Shown here one piece after another: positions 32,969 through 42,672 of a stretch of 55,728 bases of DNA. This DNA is from Nitrospirota bacterium (GTDB lineage Bacteria > Nitrospirota > Nitrospiria > Nitrospirales > UBA8639). The notes below the pieces were generated by a model that did no database searches, had not been told where the DNA came from, and saw only the letters and a program-made list of their open reading frames with translations. Positions within the stretch are counted from its first letter, which is position 1. Every line of letters starts with the position of its first letter. Both the position numbers and the translations under genes were made by a program. The stretch spans positions 1 to 55,728 of the forward strand of contig JAOTTP010000010.1 of NCBI GenBank assembly GCA_029864405.1, given 5' to 3'.

Positions 32969-33633
32969 GTATAGGCTCCTTGATCGGACACGAGATGCCC
33001 GCAATCCAATCGGAGGATTCTCCCATTTAATTGCTCCACGACTTGTCGATTGTGGGTGGCCATCATGACGGTTGTGCCTCGGGTATTGATGGCTTTAAAT
33101 AATGCCGCAATTTCGGTGGTGAGTTGGGGGTCTAAATTTCCCGTTGGCTCGTCTGCCAAAAGAATGATGGGACTGTTCACAATAGCCCGGGCGATACACA
33201 CTCGTTGTTGCTCTCCGGCGGAGAGCACGGAGGCGATGGTGCTGAGTTTATGGTCCATGCCAACCGCACGAAGGGCTTCCAGGACCTTTCGTCGCGATTC
33301 GAATGATGACAAGCCACGAATAATGAGGGGGAGGGCCACATTTTCGGAGACTGTCCGCTGTGGGAGCAGCTTGAAATCCTGAAGAACATACCCCATGGTT
33401 CGTCGATGATAGGGGACATCGGATCCTCCGAGCCTGGCGATATTGCGATTTTGGACGAGGATTTGGCCTTCATCAGGGTGTTCTGCTCCAAAAATAAGCT
33501 TGAGCAGGGTGGTTTTGCCGGCTCCGCTTGGTCCAGTGAGTAACACACATTCGCCTTTTTCGATTCGTAGGGAAATATCTGAGAGCGCAAGGCAGCCATC
33601 GTAGTATTTCGAAACGTGGAATAATTGAATCAT
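32965..33633 (-). CDS. ftsE: Cell-division ATPase FtsE
   Basis: A 222-residue ABC ATPase. It begins IQLFHVSKYYDG and has Walker A GPSGAGKTTLLKLI, the Q-loop in YVLQDFKLLPQRT, signature LSAGEQQRVCIARAI, Walker [13 protein letters not shown] and switch TH in MATHN. The signature LSAGEQQR rather than LSGGEQQR is a common FtsE variation. It heads the ftsE-ftsX-envC-ctpA unit; each junction up to envC overlaps by four bases. Confidence 0.94.
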   Translation of the reverse strand: MIQLFHVSKYYDGCLALSDISLRIEKGECVLLTGPSGAGKTTLLKLIFGAEHPDEGQILVQNRNIARLGGSDVPYHRRTMGYVLQDFKLLPQRTVSENVALPLIIRGLSSFESRRKVLEALRAVGMDHKLSTIASVLSAGEQQRVCIARAIVNSPIILLADEPTGNLDPQLTTEIAALFKAINTRGTTVMMATHNRQVVEQLNGRILRLDCGHLVSDQGAYT

Positions 33634-33775
33634 GCTATCTCATTGTCTGGGCCTTGAAATGTCTTGTTATCATAGATAAAGCGGGATCCTGGTTATTTAG
33701 TGCGAGTAAGCATGAAGAACTGTTGACCGTTCACATTCAGATATTGGACCTCATGCGGAGCCCAATCTCTTTAAT

Positions 33776-34162
33776 TTACCATTGCCAGTCGGAGCTGGAA
33801 ACCTCAAAAGCCTGTTCGAGGTGAGTTAATTTCGGAGAACCCTGGTTGGTTCCCGCAATCAGGATGACATCAAACCGGCAAAATTGGTTGCTGAGGCCAT
33901 GTTGAGAAAGGTAATACGAGGCCAATTTAATGATTTGGCGTTTTTTGCGGGCATCGATGGCATACGGGGCGCCGCCGAATTGATTGGTTCGTCGTCCCTT
34001 GACCTCAATAAACACCAGCGTGTCATGGTGTTGCGCAATGAGATCCAATTCTCCACCACCTACTCGCACATTTCGCTCAAGAATCCGATAGCCTTTTTTC
34101 CGGAGCCATTCTTCTGCCAACTCCTCTGCTGATCGACCAAACTGCTGAGAAGGCGTGGTCAT
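33776..34162 (-). CDS. YraN-like endonuclease-fold protein (UPF0102)
   Basis: A 128-residue UPF0102 protein: GRSAEELAEEWLRKKGYRILERN, then GGGELDLIAQHHDTLVFIEVKGR, which is the E-x-D-(x)n-E-x-K core of the restriction-endonuclease-like fold (as in Holliday-junction resolvases). Function in vivo is unsettled. Its ATG overlaps the rnhB stop (ATGA), and the order rplS-rnhB-yraN is widely conserved. Confidence 0.92.
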   Translation of the reverse strand: MTTPSQQFGRSAEELAEEWLRKKGYRILERNVRVGGGELDLIAQHHDTLVFIEVKGRRTNQFGGAPYAIDARKKRQIIKLASYYLSQHGLSNQFCRFDVILIAGTNQGSPKLTHLEQAFEVSSSDWQW

Positions 34163-34812
34163 GTGAGCGAGGGCACATTCAGGCAGGCCTGGACAGGTCG
34201 GAAGCTTCGTCGATGTCCAGGACAGGCGCCGAACTGATGTAATCGTCTGAGATGTTCCTGTGTGGGATACCCTTTGTGGAGATGAAACTGATACTGAGGA
34301 AAGCGTTCGTGATAGGTGGTCATCATGCGATCTCGGGATACTTTGGCCAGGATGGATGCAGCGGCAATAGATCGGGAAAGTTGGTCGCCCTTGATAACCG
34401 GTCGTTGAGGAATAGAAATGGTAGGGAGGTGTAGGGCATCAAGGAGTAGGTAATCGGGTGGGATGGCCAAGTGGTTAAGAGCCCGGCAACTGGCCAATCG
34501 TGTGGCACCCAGGATGTTGAGTTCGTCAATCTCCTGCTCTGATGCCATGCCAACCGCCCAGGCGTGAGCCCTGGTGGTAATGGCCTCATATAATATCTGG
34601 CGTTGATGCTCAGACAGCAGCTTGGAGTCGTCGAGAAGGACAGGGGCCCAACGACGGGGAAGGATCACAATTGCTGCGACTACCGGCCCGGCCAAAGGAC
34701 CACGGCCAGCCTCATCCAGTCCTGCGATGCGCCGGTATCCACGGGCTCGGGCCGCTTGTTCAAAAAAATCTGTCGGACCCACACCTATCAATGAGGGAGA
34801 GTCGGTTTGCAA
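34159..34812 (-). CDS. rnhB: Ribonuclease HII
   Basis: RNase HII of about 217 residues. The active-site motif GLDEAGRGPLAGPVVAA supplies Asp and Glu; further acidic residues lie at LLDALHL and in AAASILAKVSRDRMM. It removes RNA from RNA-DNA hybrids, including single ribonucleotides. The start is uncertain: TTG 34812 has AAAGGG 11 bases upstream, while the frame stays open into rplS. GTG at about 34783 would also precede all conserved motifs. Confidence 0.92.
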   Translation of the reverse strand: MQTDSPSLIGVGPTDFFEQAARARGYRRIAGLDEAGRGPLAGPVVAAIVILPRRWAPVLLDDSKLLSEHQRQILYEAITTRAHAWAVGMASEQEIDELNILGATRLASCRALNHLAIPPDYLLLDALHLPTISIPQRPVIKGDQLSRSIAAASILAKVSRDRMMTTYHERFPQYQFHLHKGYPTQEHLRRLHQFGACPGHRRSFRPVQACLNVPSLT

Positions 34813-34837
34813 TGAAAGGTGAGCCCTTTCTCCTGCG

Positions 34838-35299
34838 TTATTCCGATACTTCCTGGCTTTCCGATTCACCGGATGCCGGGGCATCCATTACCGCCGCGGC
34901 CGTATTTTTCACGGTTTTTGGCGTACGTGAAAACTCCCGTTCTGAAATTTTGGCAGCTTTGCCTTTTTTGTCTCGAAGGTAATACAGCTTTGCCCGCCGC
35001 ACTTGTCCTTTTCTTATGACTTCGATGCCCGCCAGATTAGGAGAGTGAAGGGGGAAAATCCGCTCAACTCCAACTCCAAAGGAAATTTTACGAACGGTAA
35101 AATTCTCGCACACCTTACGGCCTTTGCGAGCGATTACGAGTCCTTCAAACACCTGAATGCGTTCTTTGGCCTCTTCTTTCTTTTTCCCGTATTGTCGTTC
35201 TTCGACGACGCGCACTTTGACCCTGACCGTGTCACCTATTTCAAAAAATGGCACGGTTCCTTGTGCCAACGATTGCTCTAAACGCTCCAACAGATTCAT
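34838..35299 (-). CDS. rplS: 50S ribosomal protein L19
   Basis: A 153-residue L19. The conserved core is clear: [85 protein letters not shown]. The C-terminal about 38 residues ([18 protein letters not shown] to SESQEVSE) go beyond the common length of about 115 and look disordered and acidic. It binds 23S rRNA near the subunit interface. Confidence 0.96.
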   Translation of the reverse strand: MNLLERLEQSLAQGTVPFFEIGDTVRVKVRVVEERQYGKKKEEAKERIQVFEGLVIARKGRKVCENFTVRKISFGVGVERIFPLHSPNLAGIEVIRKGQVRRAKLYYLRDKKGKAAKISEREFSRTPKTVKNTAAAVMDAPASGESESQEVSE

Positions 35300-35314
35300 G
35301 AGAGTCTCCCTCCT

Positions 35315-36079
35315 TCAAGGTCTCGTCGTATGACTGGACGTCGAGGTATAGTTGTGTTCAATCTCTTCCAATAACTGACGATCTTCACTGCTCCAGGTAT
35401 GATGATCTAACAGGTCTGGGCGTTTCAGTAAAGTCTGGCGCAGCGATTCTTTTCGGCGCCAACGGCGAATCGCTTCATGGTTGCCGGACATTAAAATGTC
35501 GGGAACCGACATCCCTCGAATTTCAACAGGTTTGGTGAAATGAGGAAAATCCAGTAAGGATTCCACAAAGGACTCCTGTTGAGCGGAATGTGGATCACCT
35601 AATACTCCAGGGATGAGACGCATGGCCGCATCAATCATCACGAGTGCAGCCAATTCACCACCTGTCAGCACGTAATCCCCGAGGGAAATTTCTTCAACCC
35701 GCAAATGTGTCCTGACCCTCTCGTCGATTCCTTCATAGTGCCCACAAATAAACAGCAAAGGGCGAGTATCCTGGCTGAGGTCATGCGCGAGGCCATGAGA
35801 AAACCGAATGCCCTGGGGAGAAGGGATGATGATGCGTATGTCATCCCGGTCCTGTGTCATTCGGTCAATAGCTTGAAAAATCGGTTCGGCTTTCATCACC
35901 ATCCCGCCGCCGCCGCCGTAAGGCGTATCATCGGCCGTCCGATGCGGATCATCGGTATAGTCTCGAAGGTTGTGGACGTTGAGCGCAAGCAGGCCCTTAT
36001 CCTGAGCGCGTTTCATGATGCTCTGTGAGCTCACAGAGCGAATCAACTCCGGAAACAATGTCAAAACGTCACAACGCAT
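35315..36079 (-). CDS. trmD: tRNA (guanine-N1)-methyltransferase TrmD
   Basis: A 254-residue SPOUT methyltransferase. MRCDVLTLFPELI starts the protein; YGGGGGMVMKAEPI, LLFICGHYEGIDERV and ISLGDYVLTGGELAAL form the trefoil-knot SAM site. It methylates G37 of tRNAs with G36 to prevent frameshifting. ATG 36079 overlaps the end of rimM by 11 bases; a longer frame to 36100 adds only a few residues. Confidence 0.95.
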   Translation of the reverse strand: MRCDVLTLFPELIRSVSSQSIMKRAQDKGLLALNVHNLRDYTDDPHRTADDTPYGGGGGMVMKAEPIFQAIDRMTQDRDDIRIIIPSPQGIRFSHGLAHDLSQDTRPLLFICGHYEGIDERVRTHLRVEEISLGDYVLTGGELAALVMIDAAMRLIPGVLGDPHSAQQESFVESLLDFPHFTKPVEIRGMSVPDILMSGNHEAIRRWRRKESLRQTLLKRPDLLDHHTWSSEDRQLLEEIEHNYTSTSSHTTRP

Positions 36080-36611
36080 ACGTGGCATCCCACCATTCAC
36101 GTGAGGCTAATCGCAAAATCTTATGGGGTACGTCTACCATGGCAATGGTTCGTCGACTGGCAGGGACCAGTATTTCACGATCCTCATTTCGAATCACAAA
36201 CACATGATGCTGGGGATATTCCAGCACTTCTTCTAACGTTCCTATGGGTTTTCCTTCTGCATCCTCAACCCTGAGACCGATTAATTCAAACTGATAAAAC
36301 GTATCATTGTCCCTGGGAAGATTGTGGTTCACTGGAATCTTGATCCAGGCCCCTCGGTACAAGGCAGCGGTTTCCGGTGTCGAAAACGCTGAAAGTCCTA
36401 AGATCACCCCCTGGTTGATCTGCCGAACCGAGGTCACCAAGGTTTCCAGGGTCCCCCCGTCTTGAAGGACCAGTGTCACCGTCTGTAACCCTTCAAACCG
36501 TCCAGGAACATCCGACAGCGATTCAATACGCACTTCTCCCCGGACGCCAAATGGCTTAAGAATTCGGCCAATGGTCACCATGGAAGACTGTGATGGCTCA
36601 GGAACATCCAT
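36069..36611 (-). CDS. rimM: 16S rRNA-processing protein RimM
   Basis: A 180-residue RimM with its two beta-barrel parts: TIGRILKPFGVRGEVRIESLSD at the N-terminus, then the PRC-barrel with FYQFELIGLRVEDAEGKPIG and RNEDREILVPASRRTIAMVD. It helps mature the 30S head region near S19. It lies between rpsP and trmD, as is usual. Confidence 0.93.
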   Translation of the reverse strand: MDVPEPSQSSMVTIGRILKPFGVRGEVRIESLSDVPGRFEGLQTVTLVLQDGGTLETLVTSVRQINQGVILGLSAFSTPETAALYRGAWIKIPVNHNLPRDNDTFYQFELIGLRVEDAEGKPIGTLEEVLEYPQHHVFVIRNEDREILVPASRRTIAMVDVPHKILRLASREWWDATYAL

Positions 36612-36701
36612 GTGTTAGCCAACAGTCCTGTGGCATCCCAAAAAGACTCTTTGCAGGATGCTACAGGGCAACATCTCTCTCATTACCCTGACATGCCGAG
36701 A

Positions 36702-36986
36702 CTATTGTGCTGGGGCTTGCTTGGATTCGCGAAAGGCCTTCAAAATACCGGTTTGTCGTAATAACCCCCGAACGGAATCAGTGGGCTGAGCCCCCTTTTG
36801 AAGCCAATCCAATACCCGATCATCTTTAAACGACGCCTTGTCGCTTTCCTTGAGCGGGTCATAAGTCCCAATCACCTCAAGGAACCGACCGTCCCGCGGC
36901 ATGCGGGCATCGGCCGCCACTACTCGATAAAATGGCCGTTTATGCCGGCCCACGCGTGTAAGTCGTAAATGTACTGCCACTGGCAA
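36702..36986 (-). CDS. rpsP: 30S ribosomal protein S16
   Basis: A 94-residue S16: VHLRLTRVGRHKRPFYRVVAADARMPRDGRFLEVIGTYDPL covers the family signature. The 90-bp gap to rimM is too short for the KH-domain gene (khpA) that many bacteria carry at this position. Confidence 0.96.
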   Translation of the reverse strand: MPVAVHLRLTRVGRHKRPFYRVVAADARMPRDGRFLEVIGTYDPLKESDKASFKDDRVLDWLQKGAQPTDSVRGLLRQTGILKAFRESKQAPAQ

Positions 36987-37039
36987 TCTCCTCTATCGTG
37001 AATATGAATGAATGAAAAAACTCAGGGAGGCTTCAATCC

Positions 37040-38425
37040 TTACCGAGCATGGATAGCCCGGATCAGTTTCCCACGCTTTTTCCTTTTTCCCATCCCCATT
37101 TGCCCTCCGACCAGGGACTTCATCATGCGTCGGGCATCCAAAAATTGCTTAATGAGCCGATTGACCTCTGGAACGGACGTTCCGCTGCCTTTGGCCACCC
37201 TCTTTTTTCGATTCCCATTTAAAATCGTATGATCCCGTCTTTCGCGAGGGGTCATCGAATCGATAATGGCCACAACCCGTTTCATTTCTTTTTCGGGCAC
37301 CTGAGCATTCCCGGCGGCGCCAGAACCCATCATCGTTTTAATCTTTTGCCCGCCTGGGAGCATGTCCAAAATCTGATCGAACGACCCTAATTTATTCACC
37401 TGTTTGATCTGATCACGAAAATCTTCCAACGTCAGGGTATTACTCGAAACCTTTTTTTGCAATGCGACCGCTTGTTCTTCCGAAAAGCTCTCCTGGGCTT
37501 TCTCAATCAAGGTCAGCACATCACCCATGCCGAGAATACGGGAGGCCATCCGATCAGGATAAAAGGGTTCTAACGCATCCAGCTTTTCCCCGATCCCGAG
37601 GAATTTAATGGGTTTGCCTGTCGCCGCCCGGATTGAGAGCACTGCTCCACCACGGGCATCACCCTCGACTTTCGTTAAAATGACGCCAGTGAGACCGAGT
37701 GTCTGATTGAAGCGTTCGGCCACAGAAACAGCTTCCTGGCCGGTCATGGAGTCAGCGATTAACAGGATTTCCTGTGGCTGGACGCCTGTTTGGATATCGA
37801 CCAATTCCTGCATCAATTCTTCGTCGATATGCAGTCGACCACCGGTATCTAAGAGCACCACATCGTACCCGTGATCCCGTCCACGGGCGACTCCATCCCG
37901 ACAGGTTTGAACGGCTTGGGCGCCTGGTTGACCTTCGTTTGTCCCACGATGGACCGGAATATCCAGGTCAGTCCCAAGCGACGCCAACTGATCTCCCGCG
38001 GCAGGGCGACGAGGATCGGCAGCGACTAATAAGACCCGCTTGCCTTCGGTTTTAAAATAATTGGCGAGTTTCCCGGTGGTGGTGGTTTTCCCAGAGCCTT
38101 GCAATCCGACCATCATGATGACGGTAGGCGGTTGTGAAGAGAGATGAAGGGCGCTTTGTTCATGGCCAAGAAGGTCCCGAAGCTCCTCCCAGACAACTTT
38201 CACCATCTGATGGGCGGGGGTGAGACTTTTCAGGACTTCCTGCCCAACGGCCTTTACCCGAACCTTCTCAATGAAGTCCTTAACAATTTTGAAATTGACG
38301 TCGGCTTCCAGCAGTGCCAGGCGAACCTCTTTCAAGGCATCGGTAATATTTTCTTCAGTTAGAACGGCCTGGCCGCGTAACTGCTTGAAAACTTTTTCGA
38401 TTTTCTCTGTCAGCGTGGTAAACAT
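37040..38425 (-). CDS. ffh: Signal recognition particle protein Ffh
   Basis: A 461-residue SRP GTPase. The N domain (helical, residues 1-90) is followed by the G domain with GLQGSGKTTTTGKLA, VAADPRRPAAGDQL, VLLDTGGRLHIDEELM, TKVEGDARGGAVLS, and GIGEKLDALEPFYPDRMASRILGMGD; the M domain is rich in Met and Lys and ends GGQMGMGKRKKRGKL. It binds 4.5S RNA and signal sequences and delivers nascent membrane proteins. It is the first gene of the ffh-rpsP-rimM-trmD-rplS-rnhB-yraN series. Confidence 0.97.
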   Translation of the reverse strand: MFTTLTEKIEKVFKQLRGQAVLTEENITDALKEVRLALLEADVNFKIVKDFIEKVRVKAVGQEVLKSLTPAHQMVKVVWEELRDLLGHEQSALHLSSQPPTVIMMVGLQGSGKTTTTGKLANYFKTEGKRVLLVAADPRRPAAGDQLASLGTDLDIPVHRGTNEGQPGAQAVQTCRDGVARGRDHGYDVVLLDTGGRLHIDEELMQELVDIQTGVQPQEILLIADSMTGQEAVSVAERFNQTLGLTGVILTKVEGDARGGAVLSIRAATGKPIKFLGIGEKLDALEPFYPDRMASRILGMGDVLTLIEKAQESFSEEQAVALQKKVSSNTLTLEDFRDQIKQVNKLGSFDQILDMLPGGQKIKTMMGSGAAGNAQVPEKEMKRVVAIIDSMTPRERRDHTILNGNRKKRVAKGSGTSVPEVNRLIKQFLDARRMMKSLVGGQMGMGKRKKRGKLIRAIHAR

Positions 38426-38470
38426 GGCAATGAGTCCAATGGAAAATACACCATTTTAAGCAAACCCAAG

Positions 38471-38500
38471 ACAATAGTGAACAAACAACAGGCCTGTCAA
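38471..38500 (-). promoter_or_regulatory. Putative promoter for the ffh-rpsP operon
   Basis: On the minus strand TTGACA (38500-38495) and TATTGT (38476-38471) are separated by 18 bases, about 45 bp before the ffh ATG. Confidence 0.45.
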
Positions 38501-38823
38501 GATGAGAGCAAGGTTTTGCCGTGGTCAAACCTGGGATGTCATCGAACGAAAATCTGGTGTATTCCTGGGCTTTGTCCTTTGGTAATCACCCCATGGTGAA
38601 CGCGCAGAGTCTGTTATCGAGATCAAGTCAGGTGGACGGGGGTGCCGGATGAGCAGCATGACTCCGCGGATCAGACTAGCTCTATATGAATCAGGCCGTT
38701 ATCATGAGCCGACAAGTCCGATTTAAGAGTTCATCTTGAGTGGCTTGCCTCATATTTCAGCTTGAACTCAATTGATTCAATCTCCTCTATTCCGTTTTCT
38801 TTTATGAAAAAAATCGGCAAATC
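38501..38823. other. Spacer between ffh promoter and DUF748 gene
   Basis: About 320 bases without a gene I can support. No strong hairpin, repeat or RNA gene was recognised; it must contain the promoter of the DUF748 gene, but no clear hexamer pair stands out. Confidence 0.4.
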
Positions 38824-41787
38824 ATGAAAAAACCTGTCAAAATTCTTCTCTTTATCCTTCTTGGGTTGTTCCTCCTGTATACCCTGGCTGGTTTTGTGGT
38901 GATTCCCTGGGCGATGACCACGAAGCTTCCTCCCATGCTTTCCGAGCAATTGGGTCGGCCGGTGGCCATTCAGGAAGCTCGCTTTAATCCCTTTCTTTTT
39001 AAGCTGCAGGTGGAAGGCTTTGATATTCAGGAACAGGATGGCTCACCTTTAGTGGGGTTTGGTGAACTGTTCGTTGATTTCGAACCGGGTGTTTCCCTGG
39101 TGAAACGAGCCTATACCTTTGCGGAAATTCGGTTAAGGCTTCCGTATGGATTGGCGTTGGTTCGTCCCGACGGGTCCTTGAATCTGGCGGGATTAGGTTC
39201 TTCCTCCGAATCTCAGGATGTCCCTCCAGACTCACAATCTGGCGAAAACCCATCACAGGAATCAGCAGCGTTGCCACCGGTTCTCATCGAGCAGATTTCA
39301 ATTCAACAGGGAATGGTGGAATTTCGGGATCATTCCCGTCCGACCCCGTTTGTGGCGCATCTCGTGCCAATCAATCTCACCCTGGAACACTTTAGTACCC
39401 AAAAAGGTCAGGCTAATGCCTATTCACTGTCAGCTGAACGCAGTGCTGGTGAGAAAATTACCTGGGAAGGGACGGTCACTCTGGAACCATTTCAGTCCCA
39501 GGGGAGTCTGGAGCTTGAAAATATTCAATTGCCAGGGTTATGGGCCTACCTGCAAGATCAATTTCGCTTTCAGATTCCCAGTGGGCAGGCCAACTTGAAG
39601 GGCCAATATGACTTGTCCACGACGAAGGATGGCGTGGACGTTGTCGTGAGCGGAGGAAATCTTACGCTGCAAGACGTTCAGATTCAAGAAAAAGGAATGA
39701 TCACCCCCGTGATCACGATTCCTCTCTTTGCCGTCAACGATGTTTTGGTTGATGTGGCCAAGCAGCAGGTTCGCATTCCGTCTATTGCATCTCGCGATGC
39801 CCGGTTCATCGGGTGGATTGGAAGGGATGGCGTGGTGAATTATCACACGCTGTTTTCACCTGTGGAATCAGAAACTCAGGCAGCTCCTGAACCGGAGCCT
39901 TCCCCAGCCAATCCGTGGAAGATGGTTATTGAGGATCTTGCCTTGGATAACTTCACGATTGATTTCGAGGATCGCCAGCCCGAAGACCCTGTCAAACTGC
40001 TATTGGACACGCTTCATTTTCATACCTCGGACGTGTCCTTGGATTTGGATCGGCCTCTTCCAATCGATCTCTCGTTTCAGTTCAATGAAACCGGAAAGGC
40101 CAAATTGCAAGGGACACTGGAGATAGATCCTTTGACGATTGAACTGGACGTGTCCTTGACAGATATTGCCGTTCGGCCGTTTCAACCGTATATGGCTTCC
40201 TTTGTTCAATTTGATGTCGGGGATGGCGCGCTCACGCTGCGAGGAAAAACACAATATCAGACGGGGACCAAGGCTCATCCTCTGGTGACATTTCTGGGAG
40301 GAATGGGAGTTTCCAACTTGGTTTTTGACGACCCCATGCAGACCAAACCTTTTCTCACGTGGGACGCCCTTGAGCTGAAGGAGCTGGATCTTCAAATTGA
40401 ACCGACCTCAGTGAATCTCCAGGAAATCGAACTGACCAACCCTGTGCTCGTCTTGTTGATTGAAGCGGACGGAGGGATGAACCTCAAGCGGTTGTTTTCA
40501 CCACCAGGATCCGTGTCTCAAGAAGAGACGGCATCAGACGAAAAGCCACCAGAGGCCGAAACCCCTGGAGAGCCACCGACTCCGGTTAAAATTGGGTCGG
40601 TCACTCTCACCAATCTTTTGGCTCGTTTTACCGATCAATCGATTTCCCCCAATGTCGTCACCAACATTGAGGGGCTGACCGGCACCATTAAAGGGCTCTC
40701 TTCCGATCAGTTAGCCAAAGCCGATGTCGCGTTACAAGGGACGGTAGATAAATACGCCCCATTTAAGATTGCAGGGCAAATTAATCCTTTGAGTGAAGAT
40801 GCCTATACGGATTTGACCGTGACGTTCAAAAATCTTGATCTCCCGACCGTCTCTCCCTATTCGGCCCATCATGTCGGGTATCCCATCACGAAGGGGAAGC
40901 TGTCGTTGGATCTCGGGTATAAAATTTCTGAAAAGACCCTGGTTGGTGAAAATAAAGTATTGGTTGACCAACTGACCATGGGTGAGAAAATCGAAAGTCC
41001 GGATGCCACGTCGTTGCCGATTCCACTTGCGTTGGCCTTGCTCACAGACCGTAAAGGACAGATTGATATTGATTTGCCGGTTCGCGGCAATTTGGACGAT
41101 CCTGATTTTAGTTACGGCGGGGTTATCTGGAACGCCTTGGGGAATCTCCTGACAAAAATTGCGACCTCTCCTTTTGCTCTGGTCGGAGGATTAGTGGGTG
41201 GCAGCGGTGATGATCTTCAATATGTGGCCTTTCCAGGGGGGATTGCTGAATTGCCTCCTGCTGAACAAGAAAAGCTGAATGCGCTTGGTCAAGCGCTAGC
41301 CGATCGTCCTGCCTTACGACTGGACATCGCCGGGGCTGCCGATCCCCAGGTCGATCGCCATGCGTTGGCTGTCGGGCATTTGCGGAAACAACTGCAAAAG
41401 CGAAAATTTGTCCAGGGCTCCTCTTCTGCGACGAAGGGGGTGACGGTAGAACAGATTGAACTGAATCCTGAGGAGGAAGGTCACTTGCTCTCAGAATTGT
41501 ATGTCGAACAGTTTGGAGCTCAACCGAACACCCCTCCATCTTCCCCCGAAGGGCAGGCTTCGGGTGTTCCAACGCCGGAGCAGATGAAATCCAAATTGAT
41601 TGAATCGATAAAGGTGGAAGACGAGCAGCTTCGCCTTCTGGCTCAACAACGGGCGCAAGGCATTCGGGAGTATCTCATTCTGGAGGGAAAGGTGGCCGGT
41701 GATCGGGTGTTTCTAGTGGATCCAAATTTAAGTCCGGTCACGGAAGAAGAAACAGTTCGGAGTCCTTTGGCATTAGCCGCGAATTAA
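38824..41787 (+). CDS. DUF748 (AsmA-like) envelope protein
   Basis: A 987-residue protein with a short N-terminal anchor (ILLFILLGLFLLYTLAGFVVIPW) and a long beta-rich periplasmic part typical of DUF748/AsmA-like bridge proteins: LPPMLSEQLGRPVAIQEARFNPF, DGSLNLAGL, and repeats of the type TFKNLDLPTVSPYSAHHVGYPITKGKLSLDL. Two Pro/Glu/Ser-rich linkers (near residues 140 and 560) separate blocks. The last 150 residues (RPALRLDIAGAADPQVDRHALAVGHLRKQLQ) look like the helical DUF748 C-terminus. Relatives are thought to carry phospholipids between the membranes; this is inference. Confidence 0.85.
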   Translation: MKKPVKILLFILLGLFLLYTLAGFVVIPWAMTTKLPPMLSEQLGRPVAIQEARFNPFLFKLQVEGFDIQEQDGSPLVGFGELFVDFEPGVSLVKRAYTFAEIRLRLPYGLALVRPDGSLNLAGLGSSSESQDVPPDSQSGENPSQESAALPPVLIEQISIQQGMVEFRDHSRPTPFVAHLVPINLTLEHFSTQKGQANAYSLSAERSAGEKITWEGTVTLEPFQSQGSLELENIQLPGLWAYLQDQFRFQIPSGQANLKGQYDLSTTKDGVDVVVSGGNLTLQDVQIQEKGMITPVITIPLFAVNDVLVDVAKQQVRIPSIASRDARFIGWIGRDGVVNYHTLFSPVESETQAAPEPEPSPANPWKMVIEDLALDNFTIDFEDRQPEDPVKLLLDTLHFHTSDVSLDLDRPLPIDLSFQFNETGKAKLQGTLEIDPLTIELDVSLTDIAVRPFQPYMASFVQFDVGDGALTLRGKTQYQTGTKAHPLVTFLGGMGVSNLVFDDPMQTKPFLTWDALELKELDLQIEPTSVNLQEIELTNPVLVLLIEADGGMNLKRLFSPPGSVSQEETASDEKPPEAETPGEPPTPVKIGSVTLTNLLARFTDQSISPNVVTNIEGLTGTIKGLSSDQLAKADVALQGTVDKYAPFKIAGQINPLSEDAYTDLTVTFKNLDLPTVSPYSAHHVGYPITKGKLSLDLGYKISEKTLVGENKVLVDQLTMGEKIESPDATSLPIPLALALLTDRKGQIDIDLPVRGNLDDPDFSYGGVIWNALGNLLTKIATSPFALVGGLVGGSGDDLQYVAFPGGIAELPPAEQEKLNALGQALADRPALRLDIAGAADPQVDRHALAVGHLRKQLQKRKFVQGSSSATKGVTVEQIELNPEEEGHLLSELYVEQFGAQPNTPPSSPEGQASGVPTPEQMKSKLIESIKVEDEQLRLLAQQRAQGIREYLILEGKVAGDRVFLVDPNLSPVTEEETVRSPLALAAN

Positions 41788-41845
41788 GTCCCTCTCTAGG
41801 GTTCTTCTTTGTCGAGGTGTTGACCTTGTTCTTTTTATACTTAAG

Positions 41846-42658
41846 GTGAATCCTCTTCCCTGGCATATTCTCACTCTCCCGCATGTGAATCAGATTGCGG
41901 GTATCCTTTTGGTGCTCTGCGGGGCTTTGTGGCTTGTGCATTGGCGAGTGGGCAATGCCTCCTTAGCCGATGTGGGATTTTGTGTGGGATTTGGATTCGT
42001 CGTCATCGTGTGTGGAATGGAGGGAGAAGGCAGTCCCTGGCGACGGATTCTTGTGGTGGCCATGGGGTGTGCCTATGCCTGCAGGCTGGGCTGGCACCTG
42101 TGGAGAAGTCGAATTTGGCGGAGGACAGAAGATCCCCGGTATAGAACTCTTCGAGCGGCGTTAGGCCAATGGGAATCGGTTGGCTTTCTTGGGTACTTCG
42201 TTCTGCAGGTTCCTGCTTGTCTGTTTTTTGGAGCTCTCCTTTGTTGGATCATGGCCCATCCTTTTTCGGCGGTCAGAGGATGGGATCTTCTGGGCCTGGG
42301 CATCTTTGTGCTGGCCTTCTATGGCGAGGCCCTCGCGGATGTTCAACTTGAACAGTTCCGATCAGATCCGACTAATCGGGGCAAGGTCTTACAGACGGGG
42401 TTGTGGCGGTTTTCCCGTCATCCCAATTATTTTTTTGAAATCGTACAATGGTGTGCCTATATTCCATTGGCAGTTGGACTGCCTGGGGCGTGGTTGGCTA
42501 TTTTATGGCCGTTGCTCATGATGTCGTCGCTATTATGGGTGACGGGAGTGCCCTTGGCTGAGGCTCAGGCTATGATCAGCCGAGGGGAGGCGTATCGCGT
42601 ATATCAGCGCACCACGAACAGATTGTTTCCCTGGTTGCCACGACGAAACGGATCATAA
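41846..42658 (+). CDS. DUF1295 steroid-reductase-like membrane protein
   Basis: A 270-residue membrane protein with six or seven hydrophobic segments. The C-terminal signature QTGLWRFSRHPNYFFEIVQWCAYIPL is the DUF1295/steroid 5-alpha-reductase (ICMT-like) NADPH- or SAM-binding region with the conserved R-HPNYF. It probably modifies a lipid or isoprenoid; the substrate is unknown. The start is GTG 41846 with a weak TAAGG. It is followed after 14 bp by the first lipoprotein gene. Confidence 0.85.
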   Translation: MNPLPWHILTLPHVNQIAGILLVLCGALWLVHWRVGNASLADVGFCVGFGFVVIVCGMEGEGSPWRRILVVAMGCAYACRLGWHLWRSRIWRRTEDPRYRTLRAALGQWESVGFLGYFVLQVPACLFFGALLCWIMAHPFSAVRGWDLLGLGIFVLAFYGEALADVQLEQFRSDPTNRGKVLQTGLWRFSRHPNYFFEIVQWCAYIPLAVGLPGAWLAILWPLLMMSSLLWVTGVPLAEAQAMISRGEAYRVYQRTTNRLFPWLPRRNGS

Positions 42659-42672
42659 AGAGGAGGGAGCGT

